In this document: piece after piece, positions 52,594-61,851 of the stretch
How the letters are laid out: every line of letters starts with the position of its first letter
How positions within the stretch are numbered: position 1 is the stretch's first letter
NCBI RefSeq assembly: GCF_030122845.1
Contig: NZ_CP126084.1
Location: 4,278,001-4,342,000, forward strand
Source of the DNA: Paenibacillus woosongensis
Lineage (GTDB): Bacteria; Bacillota; Bacilli; Paenibacillales; Paenibacillaceae
Length of the DNA: 64,000 nucleotides
Reading direction: 5' to 3'
The notes under the pieces: generated by a model
Databases searched by the model: none
Seen by the model: only the letters and a program-made list of their open reading frames with translations
Told to the model about the DNA's origin: nothing
Made by a program: the position numbers and the translations under genes

Positions 52594-52626
52594 ACATCGC
52601 CCCCCGGTGATTTCGAAGGGCGATGT
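52594..52626. terminator. Terminator after thioredoxin-like gene
   Basis: ACATCGCCC/GGGCGATGT stem with a 15-base loop between the thioredoxin-like gene and ctaA; T-rich on the plus side and TTTTA on the minus side. Confidence 0.78.
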
Positions 52627-52676
52627 GATTTTTGTTATTGAGATTAGCTGTTTGAACTGAATAACTCCGCGGCTGC

Positions 52677-53048
52677 CTACTCTTTTCTTTCGGGCGTATC
52701 ATGAAGCGTGTGATATACATCCAGCGCTTTGTTCAGGAAATCCTCGATCTCTTCGCGCGACTTCCGCAGCTTGTTTACGAATCTGACCAGCTCTCTTCCA
52801 TCGGCATAGGCCACAAAGCTTGGAATGCCCAGAATGTTCTGCTCCTGGCTGACTTCACCCACTTTGTCTACGTCGACTTCGATGAGAGTCAAGCGATCCG
52901 CATACTTCTCCTCGACCTCCGGCATGAAAGGATCGATAAACTTGCAATCGCCGCACCAGTCCGCTTTGAACACGGCGACGACCAAATTGCTGGATTGAAT
53001 GCTGACGTTGAATTCTGCGGCGGATGCCACTTGTTTCACTTGGACCAT
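52677..53048 (-). CDS. Thioredoxin-like protein (WCGDC)
   Basis: 123-residue thioredoxin fold with active site ADWCGDCKFIDP near residue 30, cis-Pro in GIPSFVAY, and a charged C-terminal helix beyond the usual fold. WCGDC is typical of YtpP/YusE-like proteins, not of TrxA. Likely a thiol-disulfide reductase or peroxidase partner in the cytoplasm; client unknown. Confidence 0.88.
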   Translation of the reverse strand: MVQVKQVASAAEFNVSIQSSNLVVAVFKADWCGDCKFIDPFMPEVEEKYADRLTLIEVDVDKVGEVSQEQNILGIPSFVAYADGRELVRFVNKLRKSREEIEDFLNKALDVYHTLHDTPERKE

Positions 53049-53159
53049 TCCCTTCTGTGTATCGTTCTTTAATTAAGTCAATCAAAATGAAGAGTGGAAG
53101 TCAAATCTTTAGGCCATACTTTGTAATAACAACGTGTGAAAATAAAGCGAGGGACTCAC

Positions 53160-54416
53160 ATGAAGCAGAATCGTCTTACACAGCTGCTGGTGAACCTGCC
53201 TTCTGCGGTCAGAGATGCAATCCGCGGCAAAGCGGAGGACATCGCCAATTCCACCAAGCTCCGCGGGGACCCTCTCCCGCTGGATTGGAACGAAGCAGCC
53301 GCCCGCACCGTCTCCGGGGAGATCGAGGAACTCCTGAAGCGGGGGGCGGCTTACCGGAATCAGGACGACGAGGAACTAACCCGAACCGACCGGGAGTTGG
53401 CCGAGGATATTCAGACGGCTACGAGCCGCGCCGGAATCAGCAACATTACGCGCACCGCCGCATATCTGGAATGCTATGAGGCCTGCCCGGAGCTGCACTG
53501 GGCCTTTCTGGCCCACATCGTATCCCGGAACGCGGGCTGGAATATGACCGACCTCCGCGGGAGCCGGGTCGCCGATATGCTGAGCGAAGAAGGCAAGCGG
53601 GCCACTTACCGGTTTCTGGAGCGCAGCAATGCGCTTATTTTTCAAGATGCCTACCCGCAGCTGCTGCTGTACCGGAAAAGCCGCGAACTTGGCGCAAGCC
53701 AGTTCCATCTGCTGCGGTATTTCAGCGTATCGCGGTTCATGAGGCCTTTCTGGGAGCGCTTCTGGATTGACCGGGGCAGCGCGCTGCTGACCGTCGGCCT
53801 GATCATCAATGAGCAGAACTATATCGAGCAGCGGGTTATCCGTCACCCTTTCTACCAGCGGCATGTCACCGAGAAATCAAACTTCCATCTATATAGTTTG
53901 TCCGGCCTCAACCAGCTGATCATCCCGCTTCGCGAGGGGACGAGCGTGACCCGCCTGGCCGGCCGAACCGTCACCGACTTCGGCAGCCTCCCCGCCCGCA
54001 TCGCGCTAGGCAAAAGCCTGTACGCGATGCTCATGGGCCTTGGCGCCGTGCGCAGCGGCGCCGAGGCCTTCGCGCGAGCGGTGCCGCACAGCGGCTCGCG
54101 CGCCGATTATTGGCCGGACATCTTCACGGCCAATAAAGAAGAAGCTCTGACCACACCCTTGCAGGGGTCAGAGCTTCTTGAGAGCGAGACGCTGCCGCCC
54201 GGCGAGCGTCTCTACAGCCCCAAGCTCCTGGATGCTTGGGGCGACACGCCCTATGAGCCAATATCCCGTGAGGATTGGCTCAAGGACACGAGCGCGCTGG
54301 ACGGCATCAGCGCGCCTCAGACGCCGCTGCTCTGCGACATCAGCCGCGAGCACCGGACGGGCGTGCTGAAGACCGCGCTCGCCCATGATGCCGCCGAATC
54401 CATCAAGGCCGATTAG
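53160..54416 (+). CDS. DUF2515 (YppC-like) protein
   Basis: 418 residues, DUF2515 family of spore-formers, function unknown. Recognisable blocks are SNITRTAAYLECYEACPELHW split near 100, LLVYR-type LLLYRKSRELGASQFHLLRYF and FYQRHVTEKSNFHLYSLSGLN. No membrane helix is evident. The longest frame begins at 53136; GAGGG places the start at ATG 53160. From 53950 on the base composition is markedly GC-rich and the coding sequence contains a terminator-like hairpin for the opposite strand. Confidence 0.82.
   Translation: MKQNRLTQLLVNLPSAVRDAIRGKAEDIANSTKLRGDPLPLDWNEAAARTVSGEIEELLKRGAAYRNQDDEELTRTDRELAEDIQTATSRAGISNITRTAAYLECYEACPELHWAFLAHIVSRNAGWNMTDLRGSRVADMLSEEGKRATYRFLERSNALIFQDAYPQLLLYRKSRELGASQFHLLRYFSVSRFMRPFWERFWIDRGSALLTVGLIINEQNYIEQRVIRHPFYQRHVTEKSNFHLYSLSGLNQLIIPLREGTSVTRLAGRTVTDFGSLPARIALGKSLYAMLMGLGAVRSGAEAFARAVPHSGSRADYWPDIFTANKEEALTTPLQGSELLESETLPPGERLYSPKLLDAWGDTPYEPISREDWLKDTSALDGISAPQTPLLCDISREHRTGVLKTALAHDAAESIKAD
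54139..54179 (-). terminator. Terminator of murJ-like gene, inside DUF2515 gene
   Basis: A perfect 14-base inverted repeat, AAGAAGCTCTGACC and its complement, with a 13-base loop. On the minus strand it is followed by CTTTATT. It lies 234 bases past the murJ-like stop, in the convergent coding sequence. Confidence 0.65.
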
Positions 54417-56047
54417 CGGCCCTGGCTCGGCTGTCCGCCGCGCTGCAGACGCATCAGCGGGGACAGCAGCTTGCGCAGCGGCCCCGGATAAGTTGCAAGC
54501 TCGTCTTTCCGGACAACGCGGAGCACGACCAGCAGCACCGGGTACAGGCCGACGACCGCCAAACCGACGATGCAGCAGGTAATGAAGAAGGCCAGACGGT
54601 CCGGCAGCACGGATACCAGGTGGATGCCCGCCTGATTGAGGCCGTAGCCGACGCCGGACAGCAGGGCGACTGTTAACAGGAAGCCCGTCCAGCGGCCGCC
54701 CATGATGGAGAAAGGCACGATTTTCTTCATCGTTCTGACATTCAGCAGCGTAATCGTCAGGAAGCACAGAATCGTTGCGAGGATGATGCCGTAAATCCCC
54801 AGCAGCGGGGCAAGCAGCAAGCTGAGCGCCAGCTTCACCGTTACGCCGATGCCAACGTGAACCATAGAGAGGTTCACCTTGTCGACCCCGATGAGGATGG
54901 AATTGCTGATCATCATCGTGATCTGAAAGATCGTCCCGAAGGTCAGCATCGCGATAATGCTGCTGCCGTCACGTGTACTGAACAGCAACCCATTGACGGA
55001 ATAAGCCGCTGTAGTCAGCGCGATGACCATAGGCATCCCCGTCAATACCGACACTCGCATCGCGAGCGTGACCTGCTGATGGAGATGCTCCTCGTCCTTC
55101 CGGGCAAATGCAGCCGAAATGATCGGCAGCAGCGACGTGCTGAGCGCGATCGCCAGAATCGGCGGAATGCCCGCGATCATTTGGGCGCGGTTTCCAAGGA
55201 TACCGAGAATATATGTCGCCTGCTCCGAACCGATATGCTGGCTGAGCAGCGGTTTCAGAATCGAGCCGTCGATGAAATTGACCGCAGGCACGGTCAGCGA
55301 AGACAGCACGATCGGAATCGACAGCTTGAAGATTTCCAAATAAATTTTGGAGAAAGGCAGCCGGTTGGGATCATCCTTAGCCTGCAGCAAGCCGTCCTTC
55401 TTGTCCTGACGCTTCGTCTTTGCGTTGAAATACAGCATGACGATCAGCGCAGCCACGCCCCCAAGCACAGCTCCAAACGTCGCCGCCGCGGCAATCTCCT
55501 CGCCCTTGGCGTTCATATGGTACAGCACAAAGGCCAGCGAAATTCCCGAGCCCACGCGTACGATTTGTTCAATGACCTGCGATATGCCGCCCGCAATCAT
55601 AATATTGCGCCCTTGCAGATAACCGCGCATGATTGCAATCAGTGGAAAAATCAGCAAGGCAGGAGCCAGCGTCCTGATCGCGATAGCCGCCTCCGGCACG
55701 CGGGAAGCAGCCGCATAATAAGGCGCGGCAAAATATAGCAGCAAAGACATAACAATGCCGGTAACAGCAGCAAACCAGAGCGCCGCCTGATATATCCGCT
55801 CCGACTCGGCTGGCCGGTTAAGGGCATGGCGTTCGGAGACCATTCGGCTTAGCGTACTTGGCAGGCCCGCGGTAGCGAGCGGCAAAAGCATAAAATAAAT
55901 CCCGTTAGCAAGGACATAAGATGCGTTCCCGACGTCTCCCAATATATGCTCTAACGGTACGCGCTGAAATAGGCCAAGGAGCCTTGCGATCAGCGCGGCA
56001 CCAGCTAAAATCAACGTTCCTTTAACAAATGATTCCTTCTTGGACAA
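54413..56047 (-). CDS. Lipid II flippase-type MATE/MOP protein (YtgP/MurJ-like)
   Basis: 544 residues, the same length as B. subtilis YtgP (MurJ), with 14 predicted helices of the MOP superfamily. GTLILAGAALIARLLGLFQRVPL opens the protein in two segments; LPLATAGLPSTLSRMVSE and RGYLQGRNIMIAGGISQVIEQ are family blocks. SpoVB is the main alternative paralogue. Presumed role is moving cell-wall lipid precursors across the membrane. Its stop overlaps that of the DUF2515 gene by 4 bases. Confidence 0.85.
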   Translation of the reverse strand: MSKKESFVKGTLILAGAALIARLLGLFQRVPLEHILGDVGNASYVLANGIYFMLLPLATAGLPSTLSRMVSERHALNRPAESERIYQAALWFAAVTGIVMSLLLYFAAPYYAAASRVPEAAIAIRTLAPALLIFPLIAIMRGYLQGRNIMIAGGISQVIEQIVRVGSGISLAFVLYHMNAKGEEIAAAATFGAVLGGVAALIVMLYFNAKTKRQDKKDGLLQAKDDPNRLPFSKIYLEIFKLSIPIVLSSLTVPAVNFIDGSILKPLLSQHIGSEQATYILGILGNRAQMIAGIPPILAIALSTSLLPIISAAFARKDEEHLHQQVTLAMRVSVLTGMPMVIALTTAAYSVNGLLFSTRDGSSIIAMLTFGTIFQITMMISNSILIGVDKVNLSMVHVGIGVTVKLALSLLLAPLLGIYGIILATILCFLTITLLNVRTMKKIVPFSIMGGRWTGFLLTVALLSGVGYGLNQAGIHLVSVLPDRLAFFITCCIVGLAVVGLYPVLLVVLRVVRKDELATYPGPLRKLLSPLMRLQRGGQPSQGR

Positions 56048-56095
56048 CGATTTTTCCTTCTTTCCACTCGATTAGGCAAGAATCTAGCCTTCCCC

Positions 56096-56581
56096 CTAAA
56101 AAGATGCGATCCATATCACGAACAGGATAATCATCGCAAGCTGCAGCACGATCTTCACAGCCATGCTGCTGAGCAGGCCGACGACAGAGCCGATTCCAAC
56201 CTTAAACGCCTTGGACAGGCTTTCGCCCTTAATCAGTTCCCCGATCATCGCTCCAACTAGCGGGCCAAGAATAAGCCCAAACGCCGGAATGACAAACGGG
56301 CCGATAATAATTCCAATCGTGCTCAGCCAGACCGACAGCTTGCTGCCCCCGTATTTCTTGACGCCCCAGGCGCCGACGGCGTAATCCGCCACAAGCAGAG
56401 CCACAACGATCAGCGTCTGGACAATCCAGAAGACCGGGCCCAATGCCTCGAACGAGAAAAACCACCCGTAGACGAAAAAGGCCGCATAAATGGCCAGTAC
56501 GCCCGGAAGCACGGGGAACACCGCCCCGGCCATCCCGGTTACGAACAGCGCGATAACAATAATCCAGCCGAGTATATCCAA
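56096..56581 (-). CDS. DUF456-family membrane protein
   Basis: 161 residues with about five helices. The hallmark is the glycine-rich GVKKYGGSKLSVWLSTIGII block followed by IGPFVIPAFGLILGPLVGAM. Resembles Bacillus YqgC; function unknown. It lies 7 bases after the HAD gene on the same strand and is probably cotranscribed. Confidence 0.85.
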   Translation of the reverse strand: MDILGWIIVIALFVTGMAGAVFPVLPGVLAIYAAFFVYGWFFSFEALGPVFWIVQTLIVVALLVADYAVGAWGVKKYGGSKLSVWLSTIGIIIGPFVIPAFGLILGPLVGAMIGELIKGESLSKAFKVGIGSVVGLLSSMAVKIVLQLAMIILFVIWIASF

Positions 56582-56588
56582 AGGCGGA

Positions 56589-57332
56589 TCACTCCTCCGT
56601 CAAAATATAATCGCGAATAATCAAGGCAATGCCGTCGTCATCGTTGGAAGCCGTAACCACGTCTGCATTCTCCTTGACCGCGATTTGCGCGTTCCCCATG
56701 GCTACGCCAAGGCCTGCGGCCTGAATGGCCGCCAGATCATTCAAGCTGTCGCCGATTGCGACGACTTCCGACATTTGCAGGCCAAGCAGCTTGCAGACCA
56801 TGGCCGCCCCGCTCGCTTTGTTGACCCCCTCCGGATTGATTTCAAGATTATAAGGGGAGGAGTTGGTGATTTCCAGCCCGCTTAAATTTTGCAGCTCCAT
56901 GTTAATCTCATGGCGAAGCTGATCGTCGTTCGTCGTATAACCGAATTTAAGCCACTGGTTGCGCTCCAGCAGGCTCGGGTCCCAATTATCTTCCCTATAT
57001 AGGCCTTCCACGGCATATGCCCAGAAGTAAACGTCTTTCTTTCTGGCAATTTCATGCATTTGGCCAATCAGCCGATAGTCGAACAATTCACGATGATACA
57101 GCTCATGGGGCGTTCGCCATACCTCGCTGCCGTTGACGGTGATCATCGGGGTATCGAGTCCCAGCTGCTCACCGTAGGAGACGGCTTCATCGTAGCTTCT
57201 TCCCGTCGACAAGCAAACATGAACGCCCGCAGCCATCGCTTTGCGCAGCCATTCCTCCGTTTTCGGGGAAATCTCATGATTGCTGTTCAGCAAGGTTCCA
57301 TCCATGTCCAGTGCTAGCAATTTGTACTTCAA
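56589..57332 (-). CDS. Cof-type HAD phosphatase
   Basis: 247 residues, HAD subfamily IIB. Motif I LALDMDGTLLN carries the nucleophile Asp, motif II is CLSTGRS, motif III a Lys near 180, and motif IV AIGDSLNDLAAI. Members dephosphorylate sugar phosphates, flavin or pyridoxal intermediates; the substrate here is not visible. Confidence 0.93.
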   Translation of the reverse strand: MKYKLLALDMDGTLLNSNHEISPKTEEWLRKAMAAGVHVCLSTGRSYDEAVSYGEQLGLDTPMITVNGSEVWRTPHELYHRELFDYRLIGQMHEIARKKDVYFWAYAVEGLYREDNWDPSLLERNQWLKFGYTTNDDQLRHEINMELQNLSGLEITNSSPYNLEINPEGVNKASGAAMVCKLLGLQMSEVVAIGDSLNDLAAIQAAGLGVAMGNAQIAVKENADVVTASNDDDGIALIIRDYILTEE

Positions 57333-57416
57333 TTATTGCTCCTCCAATCCTAGATGCAATGTTTTCTCTATATATACGCCATTCTACCATAATCCCCATC
57401 AAGACATACGGTTTGC

Positions 57417-57866
57417 CTAATTTCTCCTAAGCTCGGTAATGAATACTCCTGGGGCAACCTCGATATCCTTGACCTGCCGGAAGCCGAACATTTGGTACAA
57501 TCCCTTGGCAGGAAAATTCAGTGCTCCCGTATTTACGCGAATCGAACGGCCTTGTGAGATCGTCTCCACGATATGCTCAACGAGAATGGTGGCGATTTTC
57601 TTGCGGAAATGATACGGATGCACGACCAGCCGGCAAATCTCGACCTCTTGCTCCGTCTCCTCATAAGAGATGAAGGCCACAAGCTCCCCGCCCAGCAAAT
57701 ATCCGACGAACTTCTCCCGGCATTGCATCATCGTTTCTACGGTATCCTGCAATTGAGGAATGCCGTCATAACCGATCAGCTCAGCTTCAACCTTGTAGGC
57801 AGGAATCTGTATATCAATCATTTTTTTGGCTGTATCGTAATTCGCAACGTCCAGCTTGATCAGCAA
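57417..57866 (-). CDS. GNAT-family N-acetyltransferase
   Basis: About 149 residues. The acetyl-CoA motif is ICRLVVHPYHFRKKIATILV with the R-x-x-G/K-x turn, and the last motif is NFPAKGLYQMFGFRQV. AAAGGAG points to the TTG at 57866; the GTG at 57890 lies inside that site. Substrate unknown. Confidence 0.85.
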   Translation of the reverse strand: MLIKLDVANYDTAKKMIDIQIPAYKVEAELIGYDGIPQLQDTVETMMQCREKFVGYLLGGELVAFISYEETEQEVEICRLVVHPYHFRKKIATILVEHIVETISQGRSIRVNTGALNFPAKGLYQMFGFRQVKDIEVAPGVFITELRRN

Positions 57867-57950
57867 GCGCCAACAACTCCTTTGCTCCACAGTATTTATT
57901 AATACATTACATTACTCCTTGATCAACATTCAACACTTTTAAAAAGCAAA

Positions 57951-57988
57951 AGAAGCCGCATTCCGTAAAATTCGGAATTGCAGCTTCT
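57951..57988. terminator. Terminator after mntABCD
   Basis: AGAAGC...ATTCCG and CGGAAT...GCTTCT form an interrupted stem; T-rich on the minus flank, after the mntD stop. Confidence 0.75.
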
Positions 57989-58018
57989 GAAGCCAGGCCG
58001 TTACGCCTTATTATGCCT

Positions 58019-58903
58019 TTATACCGTCATGGATTTCATGCGGCGCCGTTTATTATGCCGTGCAACCAGGCCATGCAGCGGGGAGAACAGAAAAGCCAGC
58101 AGGAAGAGCAGACCCGCTACGGTAATCATGGAGCCGGCAATAGATGCATCGAGCCATTTGGCAAAATAATATCCTCCAGCCGAGCTAAGCGCACCGATGA
58201 TTACGCTGTACAGCAGCATTCGGCTCAAACGGTCTGTAAGCAGGTAGGCCGTCGACGCCGGAACGATCAGCATGCCGACGACGAGAATGGCGCCCACGCT
58301 TTCAAAGGAAGCCACCGTAGAGAGCGACACAAGCCCCATGAGCAGATAATGGAACAGCGCGACAGGGATACCTAGAGCAGCGGCCAGCGCCGGGTCGAAG
58401 GCGCACAGTTTGAACTGTTTGTAGAATAAGCCGATCACAAGCAGCACAATAAACAAGGTTATGCCGAGAAACCAAACCGCGGCAGGACCCATGTTGTAGC
58501 CGTTGATAATGAGAATATCCCATTGCACATAGGCAATTTCCCCGAACAGGACGCAATCCAGATCGAGATCGATATTCGCGGCGTTCCTGCTAATCAATAT
58601 AACGCCGATGGCAAACAGCGCCGTGAAGACGATGCCAATCGAGGCATCCGACTGCAGCCCACCCTGCTGCAGCAACTGAATGAGAAATACCGTAATCAGG
58701 CCGAGCACGGCCGCGCCGATCATCATGAGCAGCGAGTCTCTGGAGCCGCCCACCATAAAGGCGATCGCAATCCCCGGCAGTACGGAGTGGCTGATCGCAT
58801 CGCCGACCAGCGACATTTTGCGCAATACGAGAAAACAGCCAAGAATGCCGCTGGTGGCGGCAACAAGCGTTCCGGTTAGAATAATCCAGAAATCGGACAT
58901 CAT
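58019..58903 (-). CDS. mntD: Manganese ABC transporter permease MntD
   Basis: 294 residues, ABC-3 metal permease with about eight helices. FLVLRKMSLVGDAISHSVLPGI near 25 and DASIGIVFTALFAIGVI near 82 are family blocks; ESVGAILVVGMLIVPASTAYLL is the ATPase-contact region. It overlaps the mntC gene by 4 bases. Confidence 0.92.
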   Translation of the reverse strand: MMSDFWIILTGTLVAATSGILGCFLVLRKMSLVGDAISHSVLPGIAIAFMVGGSRDSLLMMIGAAVLGLITVFLIQLLQQGGLQSDASIGIVFTALFAIGVILISRNAANIDLDLDCVLFGEIAYVQWDILIINGYNMGPAAVWFLGITLFIVLLVIGLFYKQFKLCAFDPALAAALGIPVALFHYLLMGLVSLSTVASFESVGAILVVGMLIVPASTAYLLTDRLSRMLLYSVIIGALSSAGGYYFAKWLDASIAGSMITVAGLLFLLAFLFSPLHGLVARHNKRRRMKSMTV

Positions 58904-59859
58904 TCCGCCCCCTTTTCGGCCGTATGCTGGCTAATCGTCGCAGTAGCCGTATGAATTTCCAGTCTTTCGCGCACATCCTTCTGCGTGCGCCTATGCCGTA
59001 TCCATTTCGCAAGCAGCCCTCTTCGCGGCGCAAATACGAGCGATACAGCGAATAAAGCTGTTGCGGCAAGCACTGTTACAGGTCCTGTCGGCAAATTGGA
59101 CAATGTCGAGCTGATCAATGTGCCCGTAACGCCCGACAGGGCGCCGAACAGACCGGCTAGAATGACCATGACGCCAAGCGCATCCGTCCAGTAACGCGCA
59201 GCTACCGCTGGGGTAATCAATAAGGCCGCTACGAGTACGACGCCGACCGCCTGAATGCCGACGACTACGGCGACAACCGTAAGCAGGAGCAGCAACTGCT
59301 CATACAAGCCGACCTTCAGTCCCATCCCCCGGGCAAAGCCGGGATCGAAGCTGACCAGCTTGAATTCCTTGAAGAACAGCAGACACACCAAGACGAGCGC
59401 AAGGGAGACAGCCCCCATTAAATAAACGTCGGATAGCATCATCGAGGCAGCCTGCCCAAACATGTACTTATCAAGACCGCTCTGATTGCCGTTTCCGCTA
59501 TGCTGAATTTTCGTCATCAGGACGACTCCGATGCCGAAGAAGACTGTAAGAACGATGCCTAATGCGGCGTCCTGCTTGATTCTGGAGTAACGGGTCACGA
59601 AATGGATGCCGAACGTTGCCAGCATGCCTGACAAGATTGCCCCAATCATGAACAGTCCCACCGATTTCACGCCGCTAAGCATGAAGGCGATGCAGATGCC
59701 AGGCAATGCTGCATGGGCCAGCGCATCTCCGAGCAGGCTCTGTTTGCGCAGAAACGTAAAGGAACCGATCACTCCGCTGCCTAAACCGAGCAGCAGGGAG
59801 CCCATCAGGATCCATCTCATATTTGGATCGCTGAACCATCCGAGTATAGATACCAGCAT
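58900..59859 (-). CDS. mntC: Manganese ABC transporter permease MntC
   Basis: 319 residues, paralogue of the next permease: SFTFLRKQSLLGDALAHAALPG near 33, QDAALGIVLTVFFGIGVV near 93, then VGVVLVAALLITPAVAARYW. A charged 30-residue cytoplasmic tail follows the last helix. Six bases after the ATPase gene. Confidence 0.92.
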   Translation of the reverse strand: MLVSILGWFSDPNMRWILMGSLLLGLGSGVIGSFTFLRKQSLLGDALAHAALPGICIAFMLSGVKSVGLFMIGAILSGMLATFGIHFVTRYSRIKQDAALGIVLTVFFGIGVVLMTKIQHSGNGNQSGLDKYMFGQAASMMLSDVYLMGAVSLALVLVCLLFFKEFKLVSFDPGFARGMGLKVGLYEQLLLLLTVVAVVVGIQAVGVVLVAALLITPAVAARYWTDALGVMVILAGLFGALSGVTGTLISSTLSNLPTGPVTVLAATALFAVSLVFAPRRGLLAKWIRHRRTQKDVRERLEIHTATATISQHTAEKGAE

Positions 59860-59865
59860 CCTTAA

Positions 59866-60624
59866 TCACTCCATCTCTATCGGTACGGCGGCGAAGTCCT
59901 GGATCATGGCAATCCGCCCTCCGTACGTTCTCTGCAAATTTTGCGGGGTGAATGTATCCTCGGTAGTCCCCTCCGCAACCAGCTCTCCATTAAGAAGGAG
60001 AACATGGTCGAAATATTCCTTGACCGTAGCCAAGTCGTGGTGGACGACCAATACGGTTTTGCCCTGCTCCTTTAATTCGTGAAGCAGCCCGATAATCGCC
60101 TTCTCCGTCGTCGCATCCACTCCAGCAAAGGGCTCATCCATGAAATACAGCTGAGCATTCTGGGCAAGGGCCCTGGCGAGAAACACCCTCTGCTGCTGGC
60201 CTCCGGAGAGCTGACTGATTTGACGGTCGGCAAAGTCGGCCATACCGACTTTGGTTAGACAGTCCAACGCAATCCTCCGTTCCTCTGCCCCGGGACGGCG
60301 GAACCAGCCTAAGTGGCCGTACCTCCCCATCATCACGACATCCAGCGCATTCGTCGGAAAATCCCAATCCACCGACTCCCGCTGGGGAACATACCCGACC
60401 AGTTTGCGCTGTTCTTCATAGGGCTTCCCGTAAATTTTCACTTCCCCGTCCACCTTCGGGATCAGGCCGAGCACCGCCTTAAGCAGTGTGGATTTCCCCG
60501 CCCCGTTTGGCCCGAGTACCCCAATAAGCTTCCCGGAGGGAATTTGAAAAGATACGGAGCGCAAAACCGGTTTCTTCTGATAAGCCACCGTTAAATGCTG
60601 TACTTCCAACGGATATGAATTCAT
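59866..60624 (-). CDS. mntB: Manganese ABC transporter ATPase MntB
   Basis: 252 residues. Walker A GPNGAGKST near 38, VGYVPQRESVDWDFP (Q-loop region typical of Mn/Zn ATPases), signature LSGGQQQRVFLARAL near 138, Walker B YFMDEPFAGVDA, H-loop VHHDLATV. Confidence 0.94.
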   Translation of the reverse strand: MNSYPLEVQHLTVAYQKKPVLRSVSFQIPSGKLIGVLGPNGAGKSTLLKAVLGLIPKVDGEVKIYGKPYEEQRKLVGYVPQRESVDWDFPTNALDVVMMGRYGHLGWFRRPGAEERRIALDCLTKVGMADFADRQISQLSGGQQQRVFLARALAQNAQLYFMDEPFAGVDATTEKAIIGLLHELKEQGKTVLVVHHDLATVKEYFDHVLLLNGELVAEGTTEDTFTPQNLQRTYGGRIAMIQDFAAVPIEME

Positions 60625-60672
60625 CTGCTATCGCTCCTTTATTTCCATAGGCAATCGCTGACATCCTACATT

Positions 60673-61647
60673 TTATTTCAACGCTTCAACAATGGTGTTA
60701 ACATTATGGCGAACCATCGTAATATACGTATCCGCACCCGAACCCGGTTCGCCCAGCGAATCAGAGTACAGCTCGCCGCCGATGATGACGGCATGCCCTT
60801 TCTCCTTCGCCCCCGCGATGACCGCTTCCATTGCCTTAGGGGGAACGCTCGATTCCACGAACACGGCTTTGATTTTATTCTCGACCAAATAATCCCGCAG
60901 ATTGCTGACATCCTTGGAGCCGTATTCGGCTGCCGTGCTAATGCCCTGCAAACCCATAACCTTCATGCCATAGGCGTCCCCGAAATATCCGAAGGCATCA
61001 TGTGCGGTGACCAGCACCCGTCCGGATTCCGGGATTTCGTTAATTTTGTCCTTGATTTCGGCGTCCAGGGCATTCAGCTCTTCGATGTATGCCTCGGCAT
61101 TTTTCCGGTACAGCTCTGCATGATTCGGATCGTAAGCGGCAAGCGTGTCCCGAACCGTCCCCGCTGCAGAAATCCACAGCTTGACGTCAAACCAAATATG
61201 CGGATCGAATTGCGTGCCATTGATATCCGCCCCAGATCGAAGCAGAGCCTGATCAATATCCTTCGAGACCGGAACCGTGTACTTGTGCCGTCCCAGCTTC
61301 TCCAAAATTTCCGTCATTTTCCCTTCGAGATGCAGCCCGCCGTAAAACACCATGTTCGCCTTATCCAGCTTCTGGATATCTCCTTGAGAAGCCTTGAATA
61401 AATGCGGGTCAACCCCCGGACGCATCAGTGCCGTGACTTGAACCTCCGTACCGCCAATTTGCTGAACGAGGTCAGCGATCATGCCCGTTGTTGCCACAAC
61501 CTGAATAATCTCCTGTTCTTCTCCCCGCAAGGCATGAATCATCCCCCCCTCGACTTTGGAGCATGCTGCCACTATGATCAATGCCAGTACGCTAAGCGTC
61601 ATTTTCAAGCGCTGCAGCGGACCCTTCTTGACTTTTAACTGATCCAT
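60673..61647 (-). CDS. mntA: Manganese-binding lipoprotein MntA
   Basis: 324 residues, cluster A-1 (family 9) metal receptor. Lipobox VAAC (Cys about 29). Metal ligands expected from the family: His in GVDPHLFKASQGDI near 83, His in FDPHIWFDVK near 150, Glu in VFVESSVPP and Asp in GADTYITM. The absence of a His-rich loop favours Mn over Zn. GGAGGG places the start at ATG 61647. First gene of the operon, behind an MntR-like operator. Confidence 0.93.
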   Translation of the reverse strand: MDQLKVKKGPLQRLKMTLSVLALIIVAACSKVEGGMIHALRGEEQEIIQVVATTGMIADLVQQIGGTEVQVTALMRPGVDPHLFKASQGDIQKLDKANMVFYGGLHLEGKMTEILEKLGRHKYTVPVSKDIDQALLRSGADINGTQFDPHIWFDVKLWISAAGTVRDTLAAYDPNHAELYRKNAEAYIEELNALDAEIKDKINEIPESGRVLVTAHDAFGYFGDAYGMKVMGLQGISTAAEYGSKDVSNLRDYLVENKIKAVFVESSVPPKAMEAVIAGAKEKGHAVIIGGELYSDSLGEPGSGADTYITMVRHNVNTIVEALK

Positions 61648-61701
61648 TCCATTCCCTCCCAAATATCCCGGTCAATTTATTATTTTTTGTGTTGTTGAGC
61701 G

Positions 61702-61719
61702 GGGAAACATATGTTTCCC
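61702..61719. promoter_or_regulatory. 18-bp perfect palindrome in mntA leader
   Basis: GGGAAACATATGTTTCCC; its arms repeat the GGGAAAC half of the MntR-like box 31 bases upstream, so it may be a second metalloregulator site. Confidence 0.5.
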
Positions 61720-61749
61720 GTCGCCTCAATTGTTTGCCCTATAAAATAA

Positions 61750-61768
61750 AGTTTCCCTAGTGCAAATT
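61750..61768 (-). promoter_or_regulatory. MntR-like operator of mntABCD
   Basis: Minus strand TTTGCACTAGGGAAAC resembles the B. subtilis mntA MntR box (as I recall, TTTGCATGAGGGAAAC). It overlaps a TTGCAC -35, with TATAGG 16 bases on. MntR with Mn2+ would repress. Confidence 0.7.
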
Positions 61769-61789
61769 TTAAGGCATACCCATACAAAA

Positions 61790-61816
61790 AAGCAAGAGAA
61801 AAATTTTCTCTTGCTT
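61790..61816 (-). terminator. Terminator of the PBP gene
   Basis: A 27-base palindrome (13-base arms starting AAGCAAGAGAAAA) followed by TTTTTT on the minus strand. Confidence 0.88.
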
Positions 61817-61851
61817 CCATCCTCCGGCTTATACGCCTGATTCGGCGTGGG

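Noticed and set aside
54857..55738. A 293-codon plus-strand frame
   Set aside because: Antisense to the murJ-like gene; rich in Arg, His and Gln as complementary frames are; no ribosome site.
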